From Bradyrhizobium barranii subsp. barranii (GTDB lineage: Bacteria; Pseudomonadota; Alphaproteobacteria; Rhizobiales; Xanthobacteraceae), in NCBI RefSeq assembly GCF_017565645.3, contig NZ_CP086136.1:8725501-8789500 (forward strand): a stretch of 64,000 bases of DNA, read 5' to 3'. The position numbers and the translations under genes were made by a program. Below are positions 27,064 to 35,752 of this stretch, piece after piece. Numbering within the stretch: position 1 is the first letter of the stretch; each line of letters begins with the position of its first letter. The notes beneath the pieces were generated by a model that was given only the letters and a program-made list of their open reading frames with translations, did not search any database and had not been told where the DNA came from.

Positions 27064-27216
27064 GTGCCTTCAACGAAAAAAGGCCGCAGTGGTACGCCGC
27101 TGCGGGCGGCCGAGGAGATCGATCGGAATCGGCCGATGGATAAGGCGCTATTGTTCGCGTGGGCGTGCGCTCTAATCCTCTTGGTACTGTTCGTCGCGCT
27201 GTACCTTCCTTGGTAG
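27064..27216 (+). CDS. Small single-pass membrane protein (50 aa)
   Basis: GTG at 27064, only 11 bp after the cold-shock gene stop and so probably in one transcript. The product is MPSTKKGRSGTPLRAAEEID then RNRPMDKALLF and one hydrophobic helix (WACALILLVLFVALYLPW) ending at the stop. A basic N-terminal half and C-terminal membrane anchor are seen directly. No family known to me. Confidence 0.5.
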   Translation: MPSTKKGRSGTPLRAAEEIDRNRPMDKALLFAWACALILLVLFVALYLPW

Positions 27217-27327
27217 TAAGTTGCCGATGGCGACACGCGACGGCGCTGCCTGCGATCCGAGACTGATTGCCAAGTCACCGCCCTATCCTGGTAGTTGCTC
27301 TAGGGCATTCGTCCGGAGGATAACGTT

Positions 27328-27365
27328 GCCCGGTCAGCTTCTCCCTCCCTTGAGGCTGACCGGGC
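27328..27365 (+). terminator. Hairpin, likely transcription terminator
   Basis: gcccggtcagc and gctgaccgggc form an 11-bp perfect stem around 16 nt. No long T-run follows; the palindromic repeat copy 2 starts just after it. It may end transcription of the cold-shock operon, or belong to the repeat unit. Confidence 0.5.
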
Positions 27366-27368
27366 GAA

Positions 27369-27438
27369 GTTAGCGGCGCGTGATAGGGACAGCGCTTTAT
27401 CGGTCCACCCCAAAGCGCCGAGTCACGTGGCCGCTAAC
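27369..27438. repeat. Dispersed palindromic repeat, copy 2
   Basis: gttagcggcgcgtgataggg ... agtcacgtggccgctaac: outer arms gttagcggc/gccgctaac with an inner pair agcgct/aagcgc. The stop codon of the minus-strand gene at 27434 lies inside its right arm. Related copies at 11734, 34393 and 44637. Confidence 0.85.
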
Positions 27439-27664
27439 GTTCCCGCTGTTTAGGTCGCGCGGCTGCCACCGTGAGCCCGGTGTGATCCTTGAGGCTATCG
27501 ATTACCTTGAGCGCGGCTTCGAGTTCATCTCGAAGACGCTTCGTAATCCGCAGAATGCCGCTCGCGAGCTCCTCGCGGCTGATTTCTGCACCGTGAGCAA
27601 CTTTTTCTTCGAGGTCGCGTATAGCTTCGTCGATCTTGTGCAGCGAGAATGTGCTAGGCATCAT
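27434..27664 (-). CDS. Small helical hypothetical protein
   Basis: 76 residues, MMPSTFSLHKIDEAIRDLEE then KVAHGAEISREELASGILRI, strongly helical and charged. Its ATG overlaps the end of the upstream gene 'a', so the two are likely coupled. Its C-terminal codons and stop are formed by the palindromic repeat. Function unknown. Confidence 0.5.
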   Translation of the reverse strand: MMPSTFSLHKIDEAIRDLEEKVAHGAEISREELASGILRITKRLRDELEAALKVIDSLKDHTGLTVAAARPKQRER

Positions 27665-27989
27665 CCGGCTCCGTCCTGATTAAGGGGCCGGCATCCGCCG
27701 ACCCGCAGCGTAAAAATGCGTCCGCTACACGGTTTAGTAAAGCGGGTGGCGTTGCGGGAAAATCTGTCCCCATCTCGCGTCTGAGCGCCTCGAATTCGGA
27801 TAAGGTCGAAAGAGGGCAATCCGCCACCGCGTCCATTTTTGAGCAGATAACTTCAACCCGGGATCGCCAATCGGCCAGCTGTTCTTCAGTTCGCTGTGGC
27901 GCGTACGTGTCTTCTGCCGATGCATGGCTTGGCCTACGGACGTAGTCCGTCAATGCTTGGATTGCCGCTACCACTTCGGTCCTAGGCAC
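27654..27989 (-). CDS. Repeated small gene 'a', intact copy
   Basis: 111 residues from GTG at 27989, chosen because aggag lies 8 bases upstream; an ATG at 28025 is possible. Sequence MPRTEVVAAIQALTDYVRRP ... EEQLADWRSRVEVICSKMDA. Family unknown. A second copy at 20491 is cut by IS256. Divergent from gene 'b' with a repeat unit between, an arrangement seen in both copies. Confidence 0.55.
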   Translation of the reverse strand: MPRTEVVAAIQALTDYVRRPSHASAEDTYAPQRTEEQLADWRSRVEVICSKMDAVADCPLSTLSEFEALRREMGTDFPATPPALLNRVADAFLRCGSADAGPLIRTEPDDA

Positions 27990-28069
27990 GGCGGTTACTC
28001 CTATGAGCGGAGCCGGCTCGAACATTTGCGGGCCGAGCACTTTGATATGGCATGCACGCGGGGGCGCGG

Positions 28070-28205
28070 CAACCCACTGGTGCTGGTAGGTGCTTCCAGT
28101 CCTTCTCAGCGATACTCCTTGGTGGCGCTAGGGGGGAATTTTGGGCCCCTCGGGAGCAAGGGTGGCCAGCCCTGCCAATCCAAGGGGCGAAGGCTGGCCA
28201 CCATC
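28070..28205 (+). repeat. Dispersed intergenic repeat (tggtaggtgc family), copy 2
   Basis: Nearly identical to the 20281-20405 unit in inverse orientation: ctggtaggtgcttccagtcc, cagcgatactccttggtggc, then the inverted pair tggccagcc/ggctggcca. Sits between divergent genes 'a' and 'b'. Confidence 0.8.
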
Positions 28206-28245
28206 GCTTGCGACGTCACCACACAGGGTAGCTACAGGCCAATGG

Positions 28246-28518
28246 ATGCACATATTCGAGCAGCAAATCACGTCCCTGCGGTCCCAAGCGCTTGCGGTGT
28301 TTGCAGCCAATCAGGCCAGCGCGGCCGATCAGTCTTTGAGCCAAGCAGATCGCCAAGTCGCGACGTTTAATGCCGAGGAGGCTCAGGCAGTGCTAGGCAT
28401 ACTCGACAGCTTGAAACCCAACCTCGGGCCGAAGGAGGCGCGGAAGATCGCTGGACGCATACGCGCTCTTCTAGGAGAGCCGCGTGTGTGCCAACCGGTT
28501 CGGGTGGCATGCCTGTGA
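28246..28518 (+). CDS. Repeated small gene 'b', intact copy
   Basis: 90 residues: MHIFEQQITSLRSQALAVFA, ADRQVATFNAEEAQAVLGIL, PKEARKIAGRIRALLGE. Helical, charged, no family recognised. Homologues in the window at 44275 (79 aa, intact) and 20160 (fragment). The last 13 codons differ from the 44 kb copy and may be read-through into flanking DNA. Confidence 0.55.
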   Translation: MHIFEQQITSLRSQALAVFAANQASAADQSLSQADRQVATFNAEEAQAVLGILDSLKPNLGPKEARKIAGRIRALLGEPRVCQPVRVACL

Positions 28519-28987
28519 GACTTTCGCCAGCGCGCCCGCGCTGCTTGCGGTGTGCGGGTTAGTCATAAAAGGCACTGGGTGCGCTCGCGATAGCTGACGA
28601 AAGGGTGACGGACTGTCTTGCTTCAATCACGACCGACAGGCTGCCAGGACTCCAAGTCAGTCTCCGAAAGAGAGACCCCAGCACGGGCAGCATGCTGGGG
28701 CAAGACGTTGGGCTGACGTGAGCCAGAAATCGAGCCACGACTCGATCATTATGACCGTGTAAATGTAGAGCAGCATCACGCACCGCTCAAAATCGCAGCG
28801 CATGACAGTAATCGGCGGTAGGATCTTCGTTCGCGCTTTGAGGTGCAATCTGAGCACACGCGAGAAAACGGCAGTTGCCAATCGCGCATAAGAAAATCTC
28901 ACGTCCTGAAAAACGACCAAGTCACTATCGCAACCAAAGGTTGTCCACCGGAAAGAGACAGCTTCGCTCTCCGTAAATGCCCGGTGG
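28519..28987. other. Region left of IS256, unclear coding
   Basis: A minus-strand frame is open through most of it (for example VFQDVRFSYARLATAVFSRV and ITVMRCDFERCVMLLYIYTV) but has no recognised motif and no good start. The right edge is the target duplication ttggctag of the next IS. I cannot assign a gene. Confidence 0.3.
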
Positions 28988-29094
28988 TTGGCTAGGGGGA
29001 TGTCCCGGGTTCTGTTGAATTTCTGAAGAGGTCGGCGTTGCCCACCTTGAGCCGGTAGGCTGGGGGTGCTGATTCCACAAAGGAGAGCAACGCC

Positions 29095-29686
29095 ATGACG
29101 AGAGATATCACACCGGCTGGTTGGCCGGCGACCGGGGCTGTGGACGAAGCGTTTGCAGAGGTGCGAGCGAGCTTCGATCGGTTCTGCCTCGCGGCAGGGA
29201 TCGAGGCGCTCGGCACGATGATGGAGGCGGATGTTGTGGCGGCCTGCCCGCCGCGCCACGATCGCGACGCGGCGCGGCGGGCGCACCGTTGGGGCCGAAC
29301 GCGGGGACGGATCGGTTTCCACGGCGGCAAGATCGAGGTCGAGCGCCCGCGGGTCCGGGGCGTGGATGGCCGCAAGGTCACGATCCAGAGCTGGGAAACG
29401 GCGGCGCAGGAGGATTGGCTCGGTCGCTGGGCGATGAACCTGATGCTGGTCAATGTGTCGACGCGCCGGCACCGCCCGGATCGGGGGTTTCGAAGTCGGC
29501 GGCCTCGCGGAGGTTCGTAGCGCTGTCGGCGGCGCGGCTGGCCGACTTCATGGCTGCCGATCTGTCCGCGCGCTCGACCTTCTGGTGGTCCAAATCGACG
29601 GGCTGCATCTCGGCGACGATCTCGTGCTGGTCGCCGCGATCGCGGTTGACGGCGAAGGCAACAAGCATCCGCTGGCGCTGGTGGAA
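29095..29686 (+). pseudogene. IS256 transposase, 5' part, frameshifted
   Basis: ATG at 29095 with ggagag upstream. MTRDITPAGWPATGAVDEAF, GTMMEADVVAACPPRHDRDA and ERPRVRGVDGRKVTIQSWET are in frame. A slip near 29455 moves the similarity to GSGVSKSAASRRFVALSAAR, and another near 29580 to LVVQIDGLHLGDDLVLVAAI (first catalytic Asp). It ends at HPLALVE, where the IS110-type element starts. Confidence 0.85.
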
Positions 29687-31404
29687 GATGCTATGGGGCG
29701 GTGGCGAGGATATTGCATCTATCGTTGCTAATGTGAACCGATGGAGCGCCCCATGCAAAAGTTGAACGATCTGAGCCGATCCCCGAGCCCACTCGATCCG
29801 GACGGCACGCTGATCGCCGTTATCGAACTGAGCCTGTCGAGCGGGCTCGTCGCCGGCATTGTGCCTGGTGTCGAGCGCCAGCCATTGAAGAAGCTCGCGG
29901 TCGATGAGAGCGCACTGCTGAAATTGCTGCATCGATGACGAGATGAAGCGGCGAAGGCTGGGCATCACATCAAACGCATCGCTGTCGCTTTCGAGGCCGG
30001 CCGTGACGGCTTCTGGCTGGCGCGCTGGCTCAGGGCACATGATATTGAGGTCCACGTCATTCACGCATCGAGCGTCGCGGTATCGCGCGAGAACCGGCGC
30101 GCCAAGACCGATCGGCTCGACACCAGCTTGCTCAAGCGCTCTTTTCTCGGCTGGCTGCGCGGCGAGCGTGATCACTGCAAGATGGTGGCGATCCCGACAA
30201 TCAAGGACGAAGACGCCAAGCGGCCTAACCGCGAGCACGAGAGCCTCGTGGGAGAGCCGAGTCGGATCGTCAACCGAATGAAAGCAGCGTTAATTCGGCT
30301 GGGCATCCGCGGCTTCAATCCCAAGCTAAAGAAGGCAGCCGGACGCCTTGAAGATTTGCGCACTCCTGAGGGAGAGCAAATACTGCCCAACATGTTGGCT
30401 GAGCTGCGTCGCGACATGGAGCGCCGCCAGCTGATCAATGATCAGATCCGCCAAATCGAGGATGCTCGCCTGGAACGCATCGAGCAAGCGCCCGGTGATG
30501 GACCAAACGCCATGGTGCTCCTACTGGCGCGGGTGATCGGGGTTGGCATCGAGACGGCCGACATGCTGGTGCAGGAGGTGCTGGCGCGAAACATGCGCGA
30601 TCGACGGGCCGTCGCACGTTATGCGGGCCTCACGGGTTCGCCCGACGAGAGTGGCATAAAACGGCGAGAGAAAGGGCTGGCCCGTTCCGGCAACGCTCGG
30701 GGTCGACGCGGCATGATCCAATTGGCGTGGCGATTTCTCATGTTCCAGAAGGACAGCACCTTGGCGCAGTGGTTTCGAGGCCGCACTGAGAGCACCCGCG
30801 GCACTCGCAAGATCATGATCGTGGCCTTGGCGCGCAAGCTTCTGATCGCCCTGTGGCGGCTGGTGCGCGAGGGCGTGGTACCGGACGGCGTCGTTCTGCG
30901 CCCGGCGCAATGAACGGAGGTCACTGAAGGCACCCGACAGTTTCGGCCCAGTCCGTCCGCTTGTGACGGGCCGCCGATGACGGTTCGAGGTGGCGGGGTC
31001 CCGAGTTGCCCCATGGCTATCATGCCGAGAGGAAGAATGGGTCCGCCGCCTCGGAGCTTCGCTGCCGATGCGCATGACTGCATCATGGTTCGGGTCCCTG
31101 GACCCACCGGATACAAGGCTGTGGCGCGACTGATCCGCGCCCGAAAGCGGGCTCCCCTCTGATCGTCATCTCGACCGCACCCACCGTGCCGGCGTGCTCG
31201 AAGCTGTCAAGGTATGGCCTCGCAAGAGCGAAGCATCTCGAAAGGTTGGTCCGCCGGCCAACCTTGACAGCCCCTGCGCGCGACGGCCTGGCGCTGCCGC
31301 GGGTCGGGACGAAGAAACGGGCTTTCAGATCGAACAAAGAAACTGACGAAGGACAAGACATGCGTTGCACTGCCGAACTTCTTGACAAAAGAAGCCCCAT
31401 ACAA
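29687..31404 (+). mobile_element. IS110-family element inside IS256 transposase
   Basis: Inserted between codons for LALVE and GATENAATVQ of the IS256 transposase. Subterminal tatggggc (about 29693) and gccccata (about 31395) are inverted repeats. It carries one transposase gene (one nonsense codon) and a noncoding tail of about 490 bp. Exact ends are uncertain by a few bases. Confidence 0.75.
29753..30913 (+). pseudogene. IS110-family transposase with a single in-frame TGA
   Basis: ATG at 29753, 386 sense codons to 30913 in one frame. LIAVIELSLSSGLVAGIVPG and VAVSRENRRAKTDRLDTSLL belong to the DEDD domain; LLARVIGVGIETADMLVQEV and AGLTGSPDESGIKRREKGLA to the C-terminal domain. A TGA at 29936-29938 after LLKLLHR replaces what is probably Trp (LLHRWRDEA in relatives, from memory). 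No other lesion is seen, so one point change seems to have silenced it. Confidence 0.85.
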
Positions 31405-32048
31405 GGGGCGACCGAGAATGCCGCAACGGTTCAGGCCCTGCTGGACAACCTGGTCTCGCGCGGGCTCGACCCGACGGTGCCAAGACTGTTCATCGCCGAC
31501 GGCGCGAAAGCGTTGTCGAAGGCGATCCGCCGCACCTTCGGTCCGGCCGCCGCGATCCAGCGCTGCCAGATCCACAAGGCGCGCAACATCATGGAACGCC
31601 TGCCGACAGAGCATCATGCGGCCACCCGTCGGGTGCTGCGCCAGGCCTGGGAGCTCGATGACGCCGACAAGGCTGAAATTTGATCCGCAATCTCGCGCGT
31701 CGACTCGACCAGCAATGGCCCGGCGTAGCGGCCAGCATCCTCGAAGGCCTCGACGAAATCCTGACTGTCGTCCGGTTGACGCTGCCGAAGGAGCTTCGTC
31801 GATCGCTCGCCTGCACCAACATCGCCGAGAACATGATGGGCACCATTCGCCGCGTCACGCGCAACGTCAAACGCTGGCGGGATGCCGGTATGGCGTTGCG
31901 ATGAGTCGCGGCCGGCATGATCGAGGCCAACAAGGGCTTCCGACGATTGAAGGCGCATAAGCAATTGTCGGTTCTGCGTGCGGCCCTTCACGCTCACCAC
32001 GATCGCATGACGATCAAGCCCGTTGCCCACGTCTCGAGGGCCGCGTAA
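31405..32048 (+). pseudogene. IS256 transposase, 3' part, frameshifted
   Basis: Continues the 29095 gene: GATENAATVQALLDNLVSRG, LFIADGAKALSKAIRRTFGP (second Asp), QRCQIHKARNIMERLP. A slip at about 31680 gives RNLARRLDQQWPGVAASILE and ACTNIAENMMGTIRRVTRNV (catalytic Glu region). A stop at 31902 is followed in frame by AGMIEANKGFRRLKAHKQLS up to 32048. Confidence 0.85.
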
Positions 32049-32103
32049 CATGCATTCCGGCAACGTCGGCCCGACGTAGTTCAACACCGATCGGGACATC
32101 CCC

Positions 32104-32424
32104 TTGGCTAGGTGCGAGAGGTTTTACATCAAGCGACGTAAGGAGATTTGGGAGCAGGTGCAGGCAGAAATGGCCGTTGGAGAAAGTGCGAGAATTTCTC
32201 GCACTTTACCGAAGCCGAAACGGGCCGAGGGAATAGACAATTCGCATCTGCAGCAGGCCATCTCCACTGGCGCCGGTGCGGCGAGTCTCCGCGCCGTAGC
32301 CGATTGGAACGAGCGCAAATCGTTTGACGAACGCCGCCGCGCTGGCGGCCCTGAAGCTCCGTGTCGGGATGCGCAGGGCGGCCGGAAGGAAAAAGCGTTA
32401 GCTCGCGGAAGGTGGGGGTCTTAG
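32104..32424 (+). pseudogene. Remnant of a ParB-like protein gene interrupted by IS256
   Basis: LARCERFYIKRRKEIWEQVQ followed by a degenerate basic region (ADWNERKSFDERRR). The first part resembles the helical segment after the nuclease-like domain in rhizobial ParB-like proteins; this is a weak match from memory. The 5' side (ASLSVNARW) lies left of the IS256 at 28960. A 25-bp palindrome sits inside (32183-32207). Confidence 0.35.
32183..32207. repeat. Perfect 12-bp palindrome with 1-nt centre
   Basis: aaagtgcgagaa, t, ttctcgcacttt. Perfectly self-complementary, in a relic that resembles a partition-protein gene. It could be a protein-binding site or the end of a lost element; it occurs once in the window. 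Confidence 0.6.
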
Positions 32425-32450
32425 CCGTGGAGGCCGTCGCTAGTGGTTCA

Positions 32451-33618
32451 TCACAGTAATTTTGACTCTTTGGGGGTGGCTGGATAGGCGCGGCCGAGTT
32501 TGGCGCGGGCTTTATCTGTTGTGAACATCCATTTGATGCGGACTCGGGTTTTATTCCGCCTCTTTTGCCTTGCTGCGATCTCGTTTCGGAGCCTTTTGGG
32601 ATCTGCGATGCGGCGGCCGAGACACTGGCGCTGTAGCACGCTGATCTCGCATTCGACCATGTTGAGCCAACTGGCGTGTTTCGGGGTGAAGTGGAATTCG
32701 AGGCGGCGCAGGATGCGCCGGGCCTCGGCGGGCGCGAAGGCCTCATACAGCGCCCCAGGCTTATGGATCGACAAATTGTCCTGCACGACACGGATGCAGG
32801 CGGCCGTCGGGATAATGGACGTCGACGAGATCACGCATGCAGTGGGCGTAGTCCACGGCGGCGCGGCGATCGGTGACCTTGACGTTGCGCCAGCCCCGAT
32901 GTGGATCGAAGGTGACGAAGAGATTGGCGGTGCCGTTGCGGCGATACTCGTAATCGTAGCGCTCGCGCTGTCCCGGTTGGGCCGGGACCGGCTGGCGCAC
33001 CTCGCCGATCAGCTGGACGGGAGTCTCGTCGAAGCAGACCAGCGGCCGGGCGGGATCCGGCGTCTCGGCGTAGAGATCGAGCACGTCCTCCATGCGGGCG
33101 ACGTATTCGCCGTCGACATGGGGAATGCACCACATGTCCCTGCGCCACGGCTTGAGGTCGTTCTCGGCCAGCCGGCGACGCACGGTCTCGCCCGACAGGC
33201 TGTTGTGATCGGTGAGCTTGACCATCGTGTCGGCCAACAGCGTCAGCGTCCAGCGTTTCCAGCCGGCGGGCGGCTTGGCGCATGCGGTCGCCACCAGCAG
33301 GGCTTCCTCCTTGCCCGTCAGCTTGCGCTCAGCGCCCGGACGCGGCTCCTCGCTCAAGGCCCGCTCCAGATTGCCTTCCACGAAGCGGCGCTTGGTCCGG
33401 CCGACGGTGGAGAGGCTGACACTCACGGTCCGGGCAATCTCCTCGTCGCGGCAGCCTCCATCGGCCGCCAGCAAAACCTGCGCCCGCTTGAGCTTGCGGG
33501 CGGCGTGCTTGCCGCCACCGAGCATCGCCGTCAGTTCGTTGCGCTCGGCTTGGCTCAATTCGACCCGATAACGTACATTGATGCTTTGCCTCCTTGTCGG
33601 AGGCCGGGACGAATCCAA
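32451..33618 (-). pseudogene. IS630-family transposase, one frameshift
   Basis: From about 33585: VRYRVELSQAERNELTAMLG, HTH ADGGCRDEEIARTVSVSLST, and LVCFDETPVQLIGEVRQPVP (first Asp). Near 32800 one extra base shifts the frame; similarity resumes with IRVVQDNLSIHKPGALYEAF (second Asp) and NMVECEISVLQRQCLGRR (Glu), ending at 32451. An aaggagg lies 6 bases before an ATC codon at the expected start, so the start codon itself may also be mutated. Confidence 0.8.
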
Positions 33619-33620
33619 CG

Positions 33621-33902
33621 ATGAGTCAAAAATCAGGCACGCGCTTCACCGAGAAGCAGGGTTATTACCTGGCCTTCATCCATACCTACGCCCACATGTT
33701 CGGACGTCCACCCTCCGAAGCCGACATCCAGCGCCACTTCCGCGTCAGCCCGCCTTCGGTCCACCAGATGATCGTCACCCTCGAACGAAACGGCTTCATC
33801 CAACGTCAACCTGGCGTCCCCAGAAGCATCGAAATCCTCGTGCCGCCGGAAAGCTTGCCGATCCTCGAATGGCTCGGTATCAAAACGTCGAAATCACTGT
33901 GA
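33621..33902 (+). CDS. LexA-like winged-helix DNA-binding protein inside IS630
   Basis: 93 residues from the ATG at 33621. FTEKQGYYLAFIHTYAHMFG, RPPSEADIQRHFRVSPPSVH and QMIVTLERNGFIQRQPGVPR match the N-terminal wHTH of LexA-type repressors (compare the LexA pattern of a conserved 'RPPS/T..EI...F' start). There is no protease domain. It is divergent from the transposase and wholly inside the terminal repeats, so it travels with the IS; it may regulate the element or its surroundings. Confidence 0.7.
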   Translation: MSQKSGTRFTEKQGYYLAFIHTYAHMFGRPPSEADIQRHFRVSPPSVHQMIVTLERNGFIQRQPGVPRSIEILVPPESLPILEWLGIKTSKSL

Positions 33903-33917
33903 TGAACCACTAGTGGG

Positions 33918-34203
33918 GATCACGGACACTCAGCCAGTGAAAGAAGATTGTCTGGCTGAATGCCGTCCGCCGTTGTCTTGATGTATTGTGCCCGTTGTGT
34001 TCGGCCACGACCACGCCAGCCATGAGTCCGTCTTCTTCGACATAGAACTCCCATTCGCCGCTTTCAATGTCTCTGATCGTCTGAACGACAGACTGCTTCC
34101 ATTGACTTCCGTTTGAATATTCACCTCCGACACTTTCAATCCTCTCATGGGGATTCATCCTGTCGGTCTTATTGATGCAGCGAACGCGTGCGAGTTTAAC
34201 CAC
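33918..34203 (-). pseudogene. DUF3892-domain protein, frameshifted
   Basis: MVKLARVRCINKTDRMNPHE then GEYSNGSQWKQSVVQTIRDI and ESGEWEFYVEEDGLMAGVVV. After EHNGH one base is lost; the family ending (YIKTTADGIQPDNLLSLAEC P) is legible in the next frame and stops near 33918. Second DUF3892 relative in the window (see 26285). Confidence 0.75.
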
Positions 34204-34225
34204 AGGGCTCTCTCCTTCGTGTGCA

Positions 34226-34390
34226 AAGGCTGGGTGACCAGTTTAGCGTTCAGTGGCGGCCCAAGGCAGCCCAACCAATCCTGGTAGGTGCCCGGGAGGC
34301 TTTTCGCCGATACAATGCGAGGGCACCCTGTGGGCCAGCCTGGCACCCCCGGGAGGGGTGGTCAGCGTGTTATGGCAAGGCTGGCCGCCG
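34226..34390 (+). repeat. Dispersed intergenic repeat unit, copy 3
   Basis: ggctgggtgaccagtttagc, then cctggtaggtgcccgggagg, tcgccgatacaatgcg, and ggaggggtggtcagcgtg/ttatggcaaggctgg. The first and last parts recur at 35625-35752. It runs directly into palindromic repeat copy 3. Confidence 0.7.
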
Positions 34391-34392
34391 AA

Positions 34393-34463
34393 GTTGGTGG
34401 CGCATGATAGGGACAGCGCTTCATCGGTCCGTCGCGAAGCGCGGAGTCATGTCGCCGCTAGCT
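34393..34463. repeat. Dispersed palindromic repeat, copy 3
   Basis: gttggtggcgcatgataggg ... gagtcatgtcgccgctagc. Same layout as copies at 27369 and 44637, more diverged. Confidence 0.75.
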
Positions 34464-34588
34464 TCACTGGGCAGCGCGGGCGCGGTAGGGACAGCGTCGG
34501 TTGCGCATTTCGACGCCGAGCCGCGCCCGCGCTGCTTCTTCCCTTGAGGCTCAGAAGACGGAGCAGCAACGCGCGGCATTCGGCGGCG

Positions 34589-35146
34589 TTAATGCTTCGG
34601 TTGCGTCGCCGGATGTATTTCAATTCTCTCGGCCGTCATAACGACGCGCTTCGCAGCGTAGTTGGGGAGGGAGCTTTCGGTCAAGTCAGCTGGGATAATT
34701 CGAACATTCTTTCGGCAAGCGGGCAGGTGAGCCATCGCCTGGATCTCCGCGCAGTCGTTCCTCAAGGCTTCCCGTTCTGCCGCAGGTGCGACAGACTTTG
34801 CAGAAACAATCGTAACCATTCCGGGCTGAGGTGCAATGCAGTGGTAGCCGTCCATAGCGTAGAGGCACCTCACGTTTCTAAGCTCGATAGGCTGCCCGAT
34901 GAACTTTGCAGGGGCGGCATAAAGGTCATCTGAATCAACGATCTTGAAATCGTTCGGGCTGAAGTACGAGACGAATTCTCTAATGTTCGCTGTTTCCAGC
35001 CCGGGGGCGTCCGCAGCGAGCGCGAGCCGCGTCGAAGAGAGTACGATTGTAGCTCCAAGAAGGTGTGTAAGCCTCTTCCGCTTAAGAAAGGTTCGCCCCC
35101 GCGCCTTCGGAGTCGGCCTTCCATTTTGAATGATGAATCGACGCAA
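34589..35146 (-). CDS. Exported hypothetical protein
   Basis: 185 codons. After a basic start there is a hydrophobic segment LLGATIVLSSTRLALA followed by ADA, a clear Sec signal peptide. The mature part contains DDLYAAPAKFIGQPIELRNV and three cysteines, and resembles conserved periplasmic proteins of rhizobia with an OB-like fold, but I cannot name a family. The start is uncertain: the 5'-most codon is TTG and the ATG or RBS is weak. Confidence 0.6.
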   Translation of the reverse strand: MRRFIIQNGRPTPKARGRTFLKRKRLTHLLGATIVLSSTRLALAADAPGLETANIREFVSYFSPNDFKIVDSDDLYAAPAKFIGQPIELRNVRCLYAMDGYHCIAPQPGMVTIVSAKSVAPAAEREALRNDCAEIQAMAHLPACRKNVRIIPADLTESSLPNYAAKRVVMTAERIEIHPATQPKH

Positions 35147-35166
35147 TTTGCTGCAACCTCTCAGCC

Positions 35167-35512
35167 GTGATGTCTATGGGCGTACAGTCGGAACGTGTTC
35201 GGTTAAGGGCATTCCGAGTGAATGATGCGGGTCCACCAATTCGGGTAGGTGCCGAGCGGCCCCTTTCGCGGCGATATCGCTTGGCGGCCGTGAATCAATC
35301 GGAGCAACGCGCCGCACCGAGGTCAACTCGTATGACCGAGCGGGCTGACGAGAAGCTGTCGAGACAATCCCGAAGAGATAATGGCTCATGGCGTTCCGCA
35401 GAGGGGGCGGGCGATGGCGCGGGTGCACAGCGATCCCTGTCAATTTGGACAGGTACGCCCCGGCCTGATGTTGGCACATGATCACCACTGACGAAGGGCC
35501 AAAGCTATGAGC
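35167..35512. other. Intergenic with one repeat unit, no clear gene
   Basis: 35236-35290 (accaattcgggtaggtgccg ... gcgatatcgcttggcggccg) is another diverged member of the tggtaggtgc repeat family. The rest shows no supported gene. Confidence 0.5.
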
Positions 35513-35625
35513 GCTGTTATTTCCCGATCATCCACAACGGTCGCTTTCAGCCAGACAGCGATGGCGAGGTGTTTGGCTCGGCCGATCTCGCGGGCCAGTA
35601 CGGCGCCCGTGTCGCTCGGGATATC
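35513..35625 (+). pseudogene. DUF6894-like fragment
   Basis: In the frame starting tatgagcgctgttatttccc the product reads CYFPIIHNGRFQPDSDGEVF then GSADLAGQYGARVARDI, the first half of the small DUF6894 type. It then runs into the repeat at 35625. Truncated and without a good start. Confidence 0.4.
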
Positions 35626-35752
35626 AGGCTGGGTGACCAGTTTAGCGTTCAGTGGCGGCCCAGGGAGGCTTCTCGCCGATACAACTTGGCGGCGCCCCGC
35701 GGGCTTAACCCCCGCCCACGGGAAGGGTGGTTAGCGTTGTTATGGCAAGGCT
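35625..35752 (+). repeat. Dispersed intergenic repeat unit, copy 4
   Basis: aggctgggtgaccagtttag, ggaggcttctcgccgataca, then gtggttagcgttgttatggcaaggct; the same order as 34226-34390 with an internal deletion. Confidence 0.7.

Larger units (their letters stand above)
28996..32103 (+). mobile_element. IS256-family element carrying a nested IS110-type element
   Basis: Ends ggggatgtcccg and cgggacatcccc are inverted repeats, flanked by the perfect 8-bp direct repeat ttggctag (28988-28995 and 32104-32111). The transposase is split by an IS110-type insertion (29687-31404) and has further frameshifts. It interrupted a gene whose two sides read ASLSVNARWLA/RCERFYIKRRKEIWEQ. Confidence 0.88.
32443..33910 (-). 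mobile_element. IS630-family element with a winged-helix passenger gene
   Basis: Ends are gtggttcatcacagt and its inverted match actgtgatgaaccac, flanked by TA (32441-32442 and 33911-33912). 1468 bp, longer than usual because a divergent gene (33621-33902) lies between the transposase start and the right end. The transposase has one frameshift. Confidence 0.85.
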
